Assembly (NCBI GenBank): GCA_964575895.1
Contig: CAZNTE010000005.1
Coordinates: forward strand, 1-64,000
DNA: 64,000 nucleotides
DNA from: Gudongella sp964575895
GTDB lineage: Bacteria; Bacillota; Clostridia; Tissierellales; Tissierellaceae
Reading direction: 5' to 3'
The notes under the pieces were generated by a model. It made no database searches and had not been told where the DNA came from. It worked only from the letters and a program-made list of their open reading frames with translations. The position numbers were made by a program, and so were the translations under genes. Shown here piece after piece: positions 34,138-42,423 of this stretch (its first letter is position 1; every line of letters starts with the position of its first letter).

Positions 34138-35569
34138 ACATATTTTTAACCAAATTGAACAGCGTTTTAACTGGAACTCCAGTAGCTCCCTTAGGTAGGT
34201 AGCCTCTGGAACCAGAGATAAATGATGTTCCCGCAATATCTAAATGAACCCAGGGAGTATCATTAACAAATTCCTGTAGGAACATTCCAGCAGTTATTGC
34301 CCCTGCCCATCTGCCTCCGGTATTTTTTAAATCTGCAAAGTGACTTTTGAACAATTCTTTGTATTCTTCATCATGGGGAAGTTCCCAAACAGGTTCTCCA
34401 GAAATCTTCGCAGCCTCTCTAATATCATCCATTAAGGATTCATCATTTGTTATTGCACCAGTATTGATACTTCCAAGTGCAACTACACAAGCACCAGTTA
34501 ATGTAGCTAAATCAACAATCTTATTAGCCTTTTCAACTGTTGCTGCATACCATAGGGCATCAGCAAGGGTAATTCTACCTTCTGCATCAGTATTTCCAAC
34601 TTCAATGGTTTTACCTGACATTGACCCGATAATATCTCCTGTCTTATAGGCACCTCCTGAAATCATGTTTTCACAGGCAGCAACTATACCAATAACGTTT
34701 TTCTTTATTCCAGCCTTTGCAATTGAATACAAGGCACCTATTACAGAAGCACTACCAGCCATATCAGAATGCATTGTTGCCATACCTTCAGCTGTTTTTA
34801 TACTATAGCCACCTGAATCATAGGTTAATCCCTTTCCAACAAGTGCTAGCTTTTCTTCTGATGATGGATCTCCCTTATAGTTCATAACAATAAACTTAGG
34901 TTCTTTTTCTGAACCTTTGGATACTGCTAAGAATGCTATCATATCCATTTCTTCAATCTCTTTTTGGCCATAAACCTTAACATCAATTCCAAGAGATGAT
35001 AGATTATCAACTGCAGCCTTTGCTAGGGTTTCAGGATACATATTCATGGCTGGTTCATTTACTAAATCCCTGGTTATGAAAACGCCCTCCATAATAGTTT
35101 CTATCTCTTTTAAACCAGCTTCAACCTTTTCTCTTTTTTCTTCAAGTACTTCAAGATAAATATCTTCTAAGAAAGTCTTTTCCTTCTTGTCACTTTTAAA
35201 TTTCTCAAAAGAATATTGTGATTGAATAAGACCTTCAGCTAGAGATTTGATAGTAGTTGTGTAACATAAGTCTCCAAACCTAGGAACTGAAATTGAAAGA
35301 GATGTGATATTTAACTTTTGGGCTTTTTCTCCCAATAAAAAGAAAGATTTTCTAAGACTTTGGAAGTTTAATTTTTTCTCATCTCCCAAACCTAGGAATA
35401 CAAAAGATTCATCCTTTGATAAGTGAGTATAAACTTCTCCTTCACTTCCTTTGAATAGCTTTTTCTCTTTTAAAAACTTAAACAAATCACTTCCCTTATT
35501 TACTTCTTCTGTGTCTTTAAATGCCAATACAACATTAACATCTCCACCTGCTTTTAGTAAAAAATTCAT
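34136..35569 (-). CDS. pepA: Leucyl aminopeptidase, M17 family
   Basis: A 477-residue cytosolic metallopeptidase that removes N-terminal residues from peptides. The metal and active-site blocks GLTYDSGGYSIK, MHSDMAGSA and NTDAEGRITLADAL are all present in the C-terminal catalytic domain (from about residue 170); the N-terminal domain is typical. GGAGGG lies before the ATG. It is transcribed alone, towards the shared terminator. Confidence 0.96.
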   Translation of the reverse strand: MNFLLKAGGDVNVVLAFKDTEEVNKGSDLFKFLKEKKLFKGSEGEVYTHLSKDESFVFLGLGDEKKLNFQSLRKSFFLLGEKAQKLNITSLSISVPRFGDLCYTTTIKSLAEGLIQSQYSFEKFKSDKKEKTFLEDIYLEVLEEKREKVEAGLKEIETIMEGVFITRDLVNEPAMNMYPETLAKAAVDNLSSLGIDVKVYGQKEIEEMDMIAFLAVSKGSEKEPKFIVMNYKGDPSSEEKLALVGKGLTYDSGGYSIKTAEGMATMHSDMAGSASVIGALYSIAKAGIKKNVIGIVAACENMISGGAYKTGDIIGSMSGKTIEVGNTDAEGRITLADALWYAATVEKANKIVDLATLTGACVVALGSINTGAITNDESLMDDIREAAKISGEPVWELPHDEEYKELFKSHFADLKNTGGRWAGAITAGMFLQEFVNDTPWVHLDIAGTSFISGSRGYLPKGATGVPVKTLFNLVKNM

Positions 35570-35638
35570 AGTATCCCTCCATTAAATATTTCGATACACT
35601 AATTATATCAGATTAGGATATTAGTTAGTAGCACATAA

Positions 35639-35666
35639 TTGACAAAAATACCCATGGTGGTAGAAT
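35639..35666 (+). promoter_or_regulatory. Promoter of the HAD phosphatase gene
   Basis: TTGACA (35639-35644), 16-base spacer, TAGAAT (35661-35666), followed by a short leader and the ATG at 35692. Confidence 0.7.
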
Positions 35667-35691
35667 TAACATATATAAGGGGTGGAAATAA

Positions 35692-36333
35692 ATGAGATTA
35701 GCTATATTTGATTTGGATGGAACATTGTTTGATTCCATGGGAATTTGGGAGAAGTTGGCATATAATTACTTGATTAAGAAGGGAATAGAGGTTGAACCTA
35801 ATATACGAGAAAGTCTTAAGGAATACAGTCTTTATGAGGCATCTTTTGTTATTAAGGAAAGATTTAATCTAAAGGAATCAGGGGATGAGATAAATCATCA
35901 AATGGAGGAGATCTTACGATATTATTACGAAAACACCATACCTTTAAAAGAAGGAGCAAAGGAATTACTAGAAAGATTAAAAAACCAAGGCATTAGAATT
36001 GTCGCAGCAACAGCAACCATTGATCCTTTGGCTATTGCAGCCTTGAAAAGACTGCAAATATTTGACTATTTTGAATTTGTTCAAACCTGTAAAGGGGTAG
36101 GGATTGAGAAGTACAAGAAGGAATTCTACCAGCTTATTGTTGAAAGAACAGGGGTCTTACCAAGGGATATGGTAGTTTTTGAAGATGCACTTCACTCCAT
36201 GGAAGCTGCTAATAAAATTGGAATAAGGGTTGTGGCAATTAAAGATGATTCAGCTAAATCGGATTTTGATAAGATTGAAAAAATTGCTGATCTAGTAATT
36301 GAGAACTTCAATGAAGTTTGTATCAATATATAG
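35692..36333 (+). CDS. HAD-superfamily phosphatase (beta-phosphoglucomutase/Gph-like)
   Basis: A 213-residue haloacid-dehalogenase-fold hydrolase. Motif I is FDLDGTLFDSMG, the threonine of motif II is in RIVAATATIDP, and motif III/IV is VVFEDALHSMEAANKIGI. A helical cap lies between motifs I and II. The closest relatives are phosphoglycolate phosphatases and phosphosugar phosphatases; substrate unknown. AAGGGG is the SD. Confidence 0.92.
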   Translation: MRLAIFDLDGTLFDSMGIWEKLAYNYLIKKGIEVEPNIRESLKEYSLYEASFVIKERFNLKESGDEINHQMEEILRYYYENTIPLKEGAKELLERLKNQGIRIVAATATIDPLAIAALKRLQIFDYFEFVQTCKGVGIEKYKKEFYQLIVERTGVLPRDMVVFEDALHSMEAANKIGIRVVAIKDDSAKSDFDKIEKIADLVIENFNEVCINI

Positions 36334-36346
36334 TAATAGAGTGAGT

Positions 36347-36382
36347 CAAAGAAGAGCTGATAATTTAATCAGCTCTTCTTTG
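36347..36382. terminator. Bidirectional terminator
   Basis: Perfect 15-base arms CAAAGAAGAGCTGAT (36347-36361) and ATCAGCTCTTCTTTG (36368-36382). The second arm overlaps the end of the convergent minus-strand gene. Confidence 0.85.
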
Positions 36383-37493
36383 ATTCAAGAAAATATTCTA
36401 GGGAGGATCTGATAAGTGCTCTTTCGTAGGGATTATCTGATTTTATAGATAAATCCTCAATATTATGTGATAATAGAACCTTCAAAAAAGGAGTCAACTG
36501 TTTACTATATAAGGTCATACAACCTATTGGATCTACACCTGGCCATGCATTGCAACTAACAACAGTTCTTCTATGTCTTGTATCTACTTGTGTAGGGATA
36601 GTTTTATATATGGGATCTTCAGGATAAAAAACCAACTGATCCAAGGTTCCTGTAGGTATTCCCTCAATACTTTTTACTTGTATTGGGGAAACTTCTGTGT
36701 TGTAGGGGTCAGCTGATAAATCAAGTATCACGCTGTGCTTAGGCATTACTGAGAGCCATTCATTCTTTATGATAAACTTGGAAGGATCTCGCCTTCTGCT
36801 GGCATCAATAAGAAGATCCATGTTTTCTAACTGTGATTTTAAGAGGTCAGGATTTTCAGTTATATTTCTAGGGTAGAGGTTAATAATCATACCAGGAGTA
36901 GAAGATGATTTATTTAGAAAAAAGTTATCGCTTAAGGTTTTTAGGGCCTTGGCTGCTTCTAGTCCAACAGAACCAAACCCTAAAATTCCTGCATTTAATG
37001 GCCTATGACCTGGTTTTTCAAAATGATCTGTTGATTTTTCTAATTCTTTAAAAGCTTCTTTAACACCCGAAAATGAAGTCCCGCTGTAATTTACTACCAT
37101 TCTCTTATTCCAATCATCTACCACTCCATCCATTGAAAATGGAAACAGGGAAAGTTCCTGGAGGAGTTTATTTCTACTAGCACGAGTTTCATAGTGAAGC
37201 ATGGAAAAAAGTACTGTGTTTTTATTCATCCATCTTAATTCATCTTCCTCAGGTGTTCTCAAAACAACCACTAAATCAGCCTTAAGTACTTCTTTTCTAG
37301 GAAGAAACCGAATCTTATTATTAGCAGATATATAATCTTCAATTAAAAAATTCATACCTGAACCATAATTTTCTTCCACTAAGATATCGATACCTTTTAA
37401 GGAACGAAGCTTTTGGAATAAGAGGGGGACAAAATCTCTTTTCTCACTTTTCTCCTTATTCATTCTAGGAAAGCCAATACTTGTTATTCTCAA
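36369..37493 (-). CDS. Alanine dehydrogenase/PNT-like oxidoreductase
   Basis: A 374-residue protein with the two-domain layout of alanine dehydrogenase, transhydrogenase alpha and saccharopine dehydrogenase relatives. The N-terminal part has RDFVPLLFQKLRSL, ILVEENYGSGM and LFSMLHYETR in the positions of substrate-binding segments; AGILGFGSVGLEAAKAL (about residue 168) is the dinucleotide fold. It is diverged from typical alanine dehydrogenases, so the amino-acid substrate is uncertain. It stands alone between a terminator and a promoter region. Confidence 0.75.
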   Translation of the reverse strand: MRITSIGFPRMNKEKSEKRDFVPLLFQKLRSLKGIDILVEENYGSGMNFLIEDYISANNKIRFLPRKEVLKADLVVVLRTPEEDELRWMNKNTVLFSMLHYETRASRNKLLQELSLFPFSMDGVVDDWNKRMVVNYSGTSFSGVKEAFKELEKSTDHFEKPGHRPLNAGILGFGSVGLEAAKALKTLSDNFFLNKSSSTPGMIINLYPRNITENPDLLKSQLENMDLLIDASRRRDPSKFIIKNEWLSVMPKHSVILDLSADPYNTEVSPIQVKSIEGIPTGTLDQLVFYPEDPIYKTIPTQVDTRHRRTVVSCNAWPGVDPIGCMTLYSKQLTPFLKVLLSHNIEDLSIKSDNPYERALIRSSLEYFLESKKS

Positions 37494-37662
37494 TTGATCA
37501 CCATCTTTTCAGAATTTTATTTAAATATACCCCAAATTTTTTATAAATAATAATATTTTAAAAACATTTATCACTTTGCCCTATAAAAGAGATAAGTTAT
37601 TTGATAATATTAAAACAAGAATAGATGCTTATTATATGTATCAGTACCTTTTAATATTAATA

Positions 37663-37686
37663 ATAGGCTAAGGTCATAGGCTAAGG
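37663..37686. repeat. Short tandem duplication around the SD
   Basis: ATAGGCTAAGG occurs at 37663-37673 and 37676-37686, a 13-base period. The second copy runs into the SD (AAGGGGG) of the ABC ATPase gene, so the duplication doubled part of the translation start region. Confidence 0.8.
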
Positions 37687-37695
37687 GGGAATAAA

Positions 37696-38586
37696 ATGAG
37701 CATAATAGAAATTCAAGACCTAACAAAGGATTATGGTAATAACAAGGGTGTATTTGACCTTAATTTCTCCATAGAAGAAGGAGATATATTTGGATACTTA
37801 GGACCAAATGGTGCTGGGAAAACTACCACCATAAGACACTTAATGGGGTTTCTAAATCCAGATAAGGGATCAACTAGAGTATTGGGGTTTGATGCTAGGA
37901 CTCAGTCAGAAAAAATTCAAAAAAGCGTGGGATATTTACCGGGAGAGATTGCCTTCTTTGAAAACATGACTGGCTTAGAGTTTCTCAAATTCATGGCTAA
38001 GATGAGAGAAATGAAGGATTTATCTAGAATGAGTCAGTTTGTAGAAAGACTTGAGTTGGATCCAAAGGGAAGAATTAGAAAGATGTCCAAGGGAATGAAA
38101 CAAAAAGTGGGACTAGTGTGTGCCTTAATGGATGATCCAAAAGTACTAATACTGGATGAACCAACTTCAGGCCTGGATCCATTGATGCAGAATATTTTTG
38201 TGGAAATTGTACATGAGGAAAAAAGAAGGGGAAAGACAATTCTAATGTCCTCACATAGTTTTGAAGAGGTTGGTCGGACCTGTAATAAGGTTGGGATAAT
38301 AAAGGATGGAAGAATGGTTGCAATTGAAGATATTAAAACCTTACAGGAGGCAAAAAGCAAGGTTTTCCACATAACATTTAATAATGAGGAAGAGTTAAGA
38401 ACCTTTAAGAATACCTATGGTGAGGAAATCATTGTAAATAATAGTACTGCTAAAGTTAAGATAAGAGGAAATGTTGGAGGATTATTAAAGGAGTTATCAA
38501 AATGTGATATAAGAGATATTGAATCAGCTCACCAAAGCATTGAGGAACTATTCTTGCATTATTATGGAGGTGAAAAAGTTGATTAA
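37696..38586 (+). CDS. ABC transporter ATP-binding protein (NatA/CcmA-like)
   Basis: A 296-residue ATPase with Walker A GPNGAGKTTT, signature MSKGMKQKVGLV, Walker B KVLILDEPTSGLDP and a C-terminal extension of about 70 residues, typical of drug or peptide exporters of the ABC-2 class. It overlaps the permease start by eight bases, so the two are translationally coupled. AAGGGGG precedes the ATG. Substrate unknown. Confidence 0.94.
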   Translation: MSIIEIQDLTKDYGNNKGVFDLNFSIEEGDIFGYLGPNGAGKTTTIRHLMGFLNPDKGSTRVLGFDARTQSEKIQKSVGYLPGEIAFFENMTGLEFLKFMAKMREMKDLSRMSQFVERLELDPKGRIRKMSKGMKQKVGLVCALMDDPKVLILDEPTSGLDPLMQNIFVEIVHEEKRRGKTILMSSHSFEEVGRTCNKVGIIKDGRMVAIEDIKTLQEAKSKVFHITFNNEEELRTFKNTYGEEIIVNNSTAKVKIRGNVGGLLKELSKCDIRDIESAHQSIEELFLHYYGGEKVD

Positions 38587-39382
38587 TATTACATTGCTTA
38601 AACAGAATATCAAAAATAACTATAAATTATTCCTAGTATTTTGCGGGATACTGCTTATGTATTTTGGGATAATGATAACCATGTATGATCCAGAGCGTGA
38701 GGACGCAATTAGAGCTATGATGAATGTATTACCACAAGAATTTACAAATGCGCTTAATTTCAATCTTCTGGACACTTCATTAATTGGATTTATAGCATCT
38801 TATCTATATGGATTCTTAGTAATAATGTTTCCTATGATATTCATAATAATTGTTTCAAATAGAATGATAGCGAAACATGTGGATAGTGGAAGTATGGCAT
38901 ATCTACTTGCTACCCCAAATGATAGAAAGAAAATAGCCTTGACACAAGTAACTTTTCTAGTAGGGAGTATATTTTTACTTATAGTATATATAACCCTTAT
39001 GGGTATTGGATTATCAGAGGCATTTTTTCCAGGAAGTTTGGATAAGAAGATATTTTTTGACTTGAATATTGGAGCATTTGCCCTTCATTTTGCATTTGGA
39101 GGCATTGGATTTCTTGCATCAGCATTCTTTAATGAAACTAAAAATTCTCTTGCTCTTGGAGGAGGAATTCCAATAATGTTTTTCTTGATCAGCACTTTGG
39201 CTAATGTGGGAGGGAAGCTAGAAAATCTTAAGTATGGAACCATTCTTACCTTCTATAAAAATTCAGATATTTTAAGTCAAGTTGATGGAATATATTTTAA
39301 CTTTGTCCTTTTATTTGTACTTGGTTTAATATGTTATATTTCAGGTCTTGTAGTCTTTAATAAAAAGGATTTATCAATTTAG
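38579..39382 (+). CDS. ABC-2 type permease
   Basis: About 267 residues with six hydrophobic segments, partner of the ATPase before it. The start TTG 38579 follows GGAGGTG at perfect spacing; a longer reading inside the ATPase gene is rejected. DSGSMAYLLATPNDRKKI resembles the cytoplasmic loop of ABC-2 exporters that contacts the ATPase. It ends a two-gene operon; no obvious regulator is adjacent. Confidence 0.9.
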   Translation: MINITLLKQNIKNNYKLFLVFCGILLMYFGIMITMYDPEREDAIRAMMNVLPQEFTNALNFNLLDTSLIGFIASYLYGFLVIMFPMIFIIIVSNRMIAKHVDSGSMAYLLATPNDRKKIALTQVTFLVGSIFLLIVYITLMGIGLSEAFFPGSLDKKIFFDLNIGAFALHFAFGGIGFLASAFFNETKNSLALGGGIPIMFFLISTLANVGGKLENLKYGTILTFYKNSDILSQVDGIYFNFVLLFVLGLICYISGLVVFNKKDLSI

Positions 39383-39448
39383 TAGAGAACTTCTTATTGA
39401 CTTAATCATTCTACTGTGATAATTATTATATAAATAAATACCTTTAAA

Positions 39449-39526
39449 CTGATCCTGTGAGATTGGAAAGGAGAGCGTGTAAGAATCATTAGCATACTTA
39501 TGCCTTCCTTTAGGAAGGCTTTTTTT
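39449..39526 (+). promoter_or_regulatory. PyrR-type attenuator of pyrF-pyrE
   Basis: GATCCTGTGAGATT (39451-39464) matches 12 of 14 positions of the PyrR RNA-binding loop ARUCCNGNGAGGYU and is followed by the usual GGAAAGGAG. A terminator then follows: GCCTTCC (39502-39508), loop TTTA, GGAAGGC (39513-39519), seven T. When UMP is plentiful, PyrR binding would free the terminator and stop transcription before pyrF. Confidence 0.75.
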
Positions 39527-39567
39527 ATGCGTTATCCGGAGGGTTAAAATCTAAAGGAGGCAATAAA

Positions 39568-39627
39568 ATGCTAAAAACCTATGTACCAACAATCACTCTT
39601 AAAATTATAAGGAAAGGGTGTGAGTAG
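39568..39627 (+). CDS. 19-codon ORF abutting pyrF
   Basis: ATG 39568 follows a strong SD (AAAGGAGG) and opens a 19-codon frame beginning MLKTYVPTITLK, ending with TAG directly before the pyrF ATG. The pyrF SD (GGAAAGGG) lies inside this ORF, so ribosomes ending here would restart on pyrF. It may be a coupling leader peptide, or the remnant of a gene that once preceded pyrF. Its short length leaves the protein-level role open. Confidence 0.5.
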   Translation: MLKTYVPTITLKIIRKGCE

Positions 39628-40488
39628 ATGATAATCGATAGACTTTTTAATGAGGTGGAAGAAAAAGGGATGGTTTGTGTCGGTTTAGATCCAAACATTG
39701 ACTATATTCCAGAAGAGTTAAAGAATAAATATCAAGATATTGACCAGGTTATATTTCAGTTTAACAAGAGAATAATTGATGCTACATTTGATATTGTACC
39801 AATTTACAAACCACAAATAGCTTTTTACGAAGCATTTGGTTTAAAAGGGTTAACGGCTTATTCAAGAACACTTAAGTATATAAAATCTCTTGGAAACCTT
39901 ACCCTGGGGGATGTAAAAAGAGGAGATATATCCACAACTGCAGCCATGTATGGGAAAGGACATTTTAGTGGTGATTTTGAGGCGGATTTTATAACTTTAA
40001 ATCCATTTATGGGGTATGACACTATTGAACCCTACCTTCCCTACTTAAGAGAAGGAAATAAGGGAGTATTTGTACTTCTTAGAACTTCAAACAAGGGAGC
40101 TAAGGATATTCAGTATAAGGATTCTGAGGGAAAGAAAATATATTATCATATTGGAGATAAGCTCAATGAAATGGCAGAAGAATTCATGGGAGAGTGTGGG
40201 TACTCATCCCTGGGCTTAGTAGTAGGTGGCACTCATACTGATGAAGCTATGGACATAAGAAAGAGATATCCCAATCTATACTTCTTAATCCCTGGATATA
40301 ATGCTCAAGGGGCATCAGGGGATGATGTAAAATTATATCTAAATGGATTAAATGGTGGACTAGTAAATTCATCCAGAGGCATAATCTGTGCATATATGAA
40401 AGAAAAAGATGGCTATGAGAACTTCGATTATTTTACTAGAAAAGCTGTAATTGATATGAGACAAGATATAGGCTTTAATAAACTATAA
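39628..40488 (+). CDS. pyrF: Orotidine 5'-phosphate decarboxylase
   Basis: A 286-residue enzyme that decarboxylates OMP to UMP, the last step of pyrimidine synthesis. It belongs to the longer (type 2) subgroup: CVGLDPNIDYIP at the N-terminus and the catalytic D-x-K-x-x-D in LGDVKRGDISTTA (about residue 95). It precedes pyrE by 18 bases and lies behind a PyrR-type attenuator, so both are repressed when pyrimidines are plentiful. Confidence 0.96.
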   Translation: MIIDRLFNEVEEKGMVCVGLDPNIDYIPEELKNKYQDIDQVIFQFNKRIIDATFDIVPIYKPQIAFYEAFGLKGLTAYSRTLKYIKSLGNLTLGDVKRGDISTTAAMYGKGHFSGDFEADFITLNPFMGYDTIEPYLPYLREGNKGVFVLLRTSNKGAKDIQYKDSEGKKIYYHIGDKLNEMAEEFMGECGYSSLGLVVGGTHTDEAMDIRKRYPNLYFLIPGYNAQGASGDDVKLYLNGLNGGLVNSSRGIICAYMKEKDGYENFDYFTRKAVIDMRQDIGFNKL

Positions 40489-40506
40489 TTTAGGGAGAGT
40501 GTTGAT

Positions 40507-41067
40507 ATGATAATAGAATTACTAAAGGAATCTGATGCTTTACTTGAGGGACATTTTTTACTATCATCAGGAAAGCATAGCAATAAATATATTCAATGTG
40601 CAAAATTGCTTCAATATCCTGACAAGGCAGAGAAAGTAGTTGCAAGGCTAGTAGAAAAAATAAAGGGAATTGAATTTGACCTAGTGGTTGGTCCTGCTTT
40701 AGGAGGAGTTATAGTATCCTATGAAATTGGGAGACAAATGGGTAAACCTGCATTTTTTACTGAGAGAGAAAATGGAGAAATGAAACTGAAGAGGGGATTA
40801 ACAGTAAAACCTGGACAAAGGGTCCTAATCGCAGAGGATGTTGTTACAACAGGAAAGTCATCCTATGAGACAATAGATATAATTGAAGGATTAGGCGGTA
40901 AAGTTGTTGCAATAGCTGCTCTTATAGATAGGACTGAAGGTGAGTTAAGATATCCTTTCTTTGCTGCAGAAAGAATAGAGATCTCAAATTACATGGCAGA
41001 AGATTGCCCTATGTGCAAAGAAGGACTTGAGTTAGTGAAACCAGGTAGTAGAACAATTAAGAAATAG
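40507..41067 (+). CDS. pyrE: Orotate phosphoribosyltransferase
   Basis: A 186-residue enzyme that joins orotate and PRPP to make OMP, the substrate of PyrF. The PRPP-binding motif is VLIAEDVVTTGKSSYETI (about residue 108), preceded by LVVGPALGGVIVSYEI. Normal length. GGAGAG precedes the ATG. It is the second gene of the pyrFE operon and is followed by a terminator. Confidence 0.97.
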   Translation: MIIELLKESDALLEGHFLLSSGKHSNKYIQCAKLLQYPDKAEKVVARLVEKIKGIEFDLVVGPALGGVIVSYEIGRQMGKPAFFTERENGEMKLKRGLTVKPGQRVLIAEDVVTTGKSSYETIDIIEGLGGKVVAIAALIDRTEGELRYPFFAAERIEISNYMAEDCPMCKEGLELVKPGSRTIKK

Positions 41068-41082
41068 TATCAATGTTAGACA

Positions 41083-41116
41083 GGATATGATGAGTTACTT
41101 GCATCATATCCTTTTT
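41083..41116 (+). terminator. Terminator after pyrE
   Basis: GGATATGATG (41083-41092), nine-base loop, CATCATATCC (41102-41111), TTTTT. Confidence 0.9.
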
Positions 41117-41188
41117 GTTATATTGTGACTAATCTAGAAATATGATATCATTAGATGTATGTATGCTAATGAATTAAAGGGTGATATT

Positions 41189-42403
41189 ATGACTATTAGA
41201 TCAGGAATAGACATCGTAGATAATAGAAGAATAGAGACATTGATTAGTGATAAGAGAGATAGCTTTTATCGCAGGCTATTTACGGAGAAGGAGATAGAAT
41301 ATTTAAATTCTAGAAATCATAAAATATCAACAGTTGCAGGACTATTTGCAGCTAAGGAAGCGGTGTCAAAAGTTATAGGAACTGGGATTGGAGAGCTTTC
41401 GTGGAAAGATATTGAAGTTCTACATGAAGATAGGGGAAGACCATATATTAACATTGGTGAAAGCCTTAAGAAACAAATGGATCTACTAGGGATTAATAAG
41501 ATAGATATATCAATTTCAAATGAGGAGGAGTATACAATGGCTATAGCAATAGGAGACGAGAGAAAAGAGTATAAAGTGCATGATAATATGACATTGAGAT
41601 TGCCAAAGAGAAGTTTAGATTCCCACAAGGGAAGCTTTGGTAGGATAGGAGTAATAGGAGGAAGCCAAGGAATGTTAGGGGCTGTATACCTTGCCACCTA
41701 CGGAGCTCTTAGAAGTGGAGCAGGACTTGTACACGCTATACTAGAAAAAGATCTAGCAAGAGATTTTGGTTTAAAGGTTATAGAAGTCATGGTTAAGGAA
41801 GCAACGGATTTATATGCTTATAGACAAGCTCAGGAGGGCTTGGATTCTTTAGTGTTAGGACCAGGATTTGGACGGGGTTTAAAGCAAAAGAATTTAATTG
41901 AAGATTGCTTATTGAATTTTGAAAATCCTTTGGTTTTAGATGCAGATGGATTGAATATTCTATCAGATAATCCCACTATTATAAGACATAGGAAGGGAAA
42001 AACCATAATAACTCCACATCCAGGGGAAATGGGAAGATTATTAAAGATGACAACAGAAGAAATTCAAGAAGACAGAGAAGGTTCAGCAGTTAAATTTGCA
42101 CAAACTTACGGTGTTGTTACTGTTTTAAAGGGTCACAATACAATAGTAACTGATGGAGAGAGAGTATATGTAAATAAATCGGGTAATCCTGGGATGGCAT
42201 CTGCTGGCTCTGGAGACATTCTGTCTGGAGTTGCTGGTACATTCTTAGCTCAGATGGAAGACCCCTTTAATGCAGCTATACTGGCAGTCTATGTACATGG
42301 ATTAGCAGGGGATATGGCTAGGGATCTAAAAGGTGAATATGGAATGATAGCAAGTGATATTATAGATGCTTTACCAAGAGCTGTTGCATTAGTAGTAGAG
42401 TAA
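41189..42403 (+). CDS. Fused holo-ACP synthase (AcpS) and NAD(P)H-hydrate dehydratase (NnrD)
   Basis: A bifunctional protein of about 404 residues. Residues 1-125 are AcpS (SGIDIVDNRRIE, then LFAAKEAVSKVIGTGIG), which transfers phosphopantetheine from CoA to acyl carrier protein. From about 135 on it is NnrD, the ADP-dependent dehydratase that repairs hydrated NAD(P)H: IGVIGGSQGMLGAVYLA, LVLGPGFGRG, LDADGLN, GKTIITPHPGEMGRL and AGSGDILSGV. The epimerase NnrE, which often precedes NnrD, is absent. SD AAAGGGTG suits ATG 41189. The usual separate genes acpS and nnrD often sit together before alr, so this looks like a fusion of neighbours. Confidence 0.9.
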   Translation: MTIRSGIDIVDNRRIETLISDKRDSFYRRLFTEKEIEYLNSRNHKISTVAGLFAAKEAVSKVIGTGIGELSWKDIEVLHEDRGRPYINIGESLKKQMDLLGINKIDISISNEEEYTMAIAIGDERKEYKVHDNMTLRLPKRSLDSHKGSFGRIGVIGGSQGMLGAVYLATYGALRSGAGLVHAILEKDLARDFGLKVIEVMVKEATDLYAYRQAQEGLDSLVLGPGFGRGLKQKNLIEDCLLNFENPLVLDADGLNILSDNPTIIRHRKGKTIITPHPGEMGRLLKMTTEEIQEDREGSAVKFAQTYGVVTVLKGHNTIVTDGERVYVNKSGNPGMASAGSGDILSGVAGTFLAQMEDPFNAAILAVYVHGLAGDMARDLKGEYGMIASDIIDALPRAVALVVE

Positions 42404-42423
42404 GAATTGGAGAGGGGAATATC

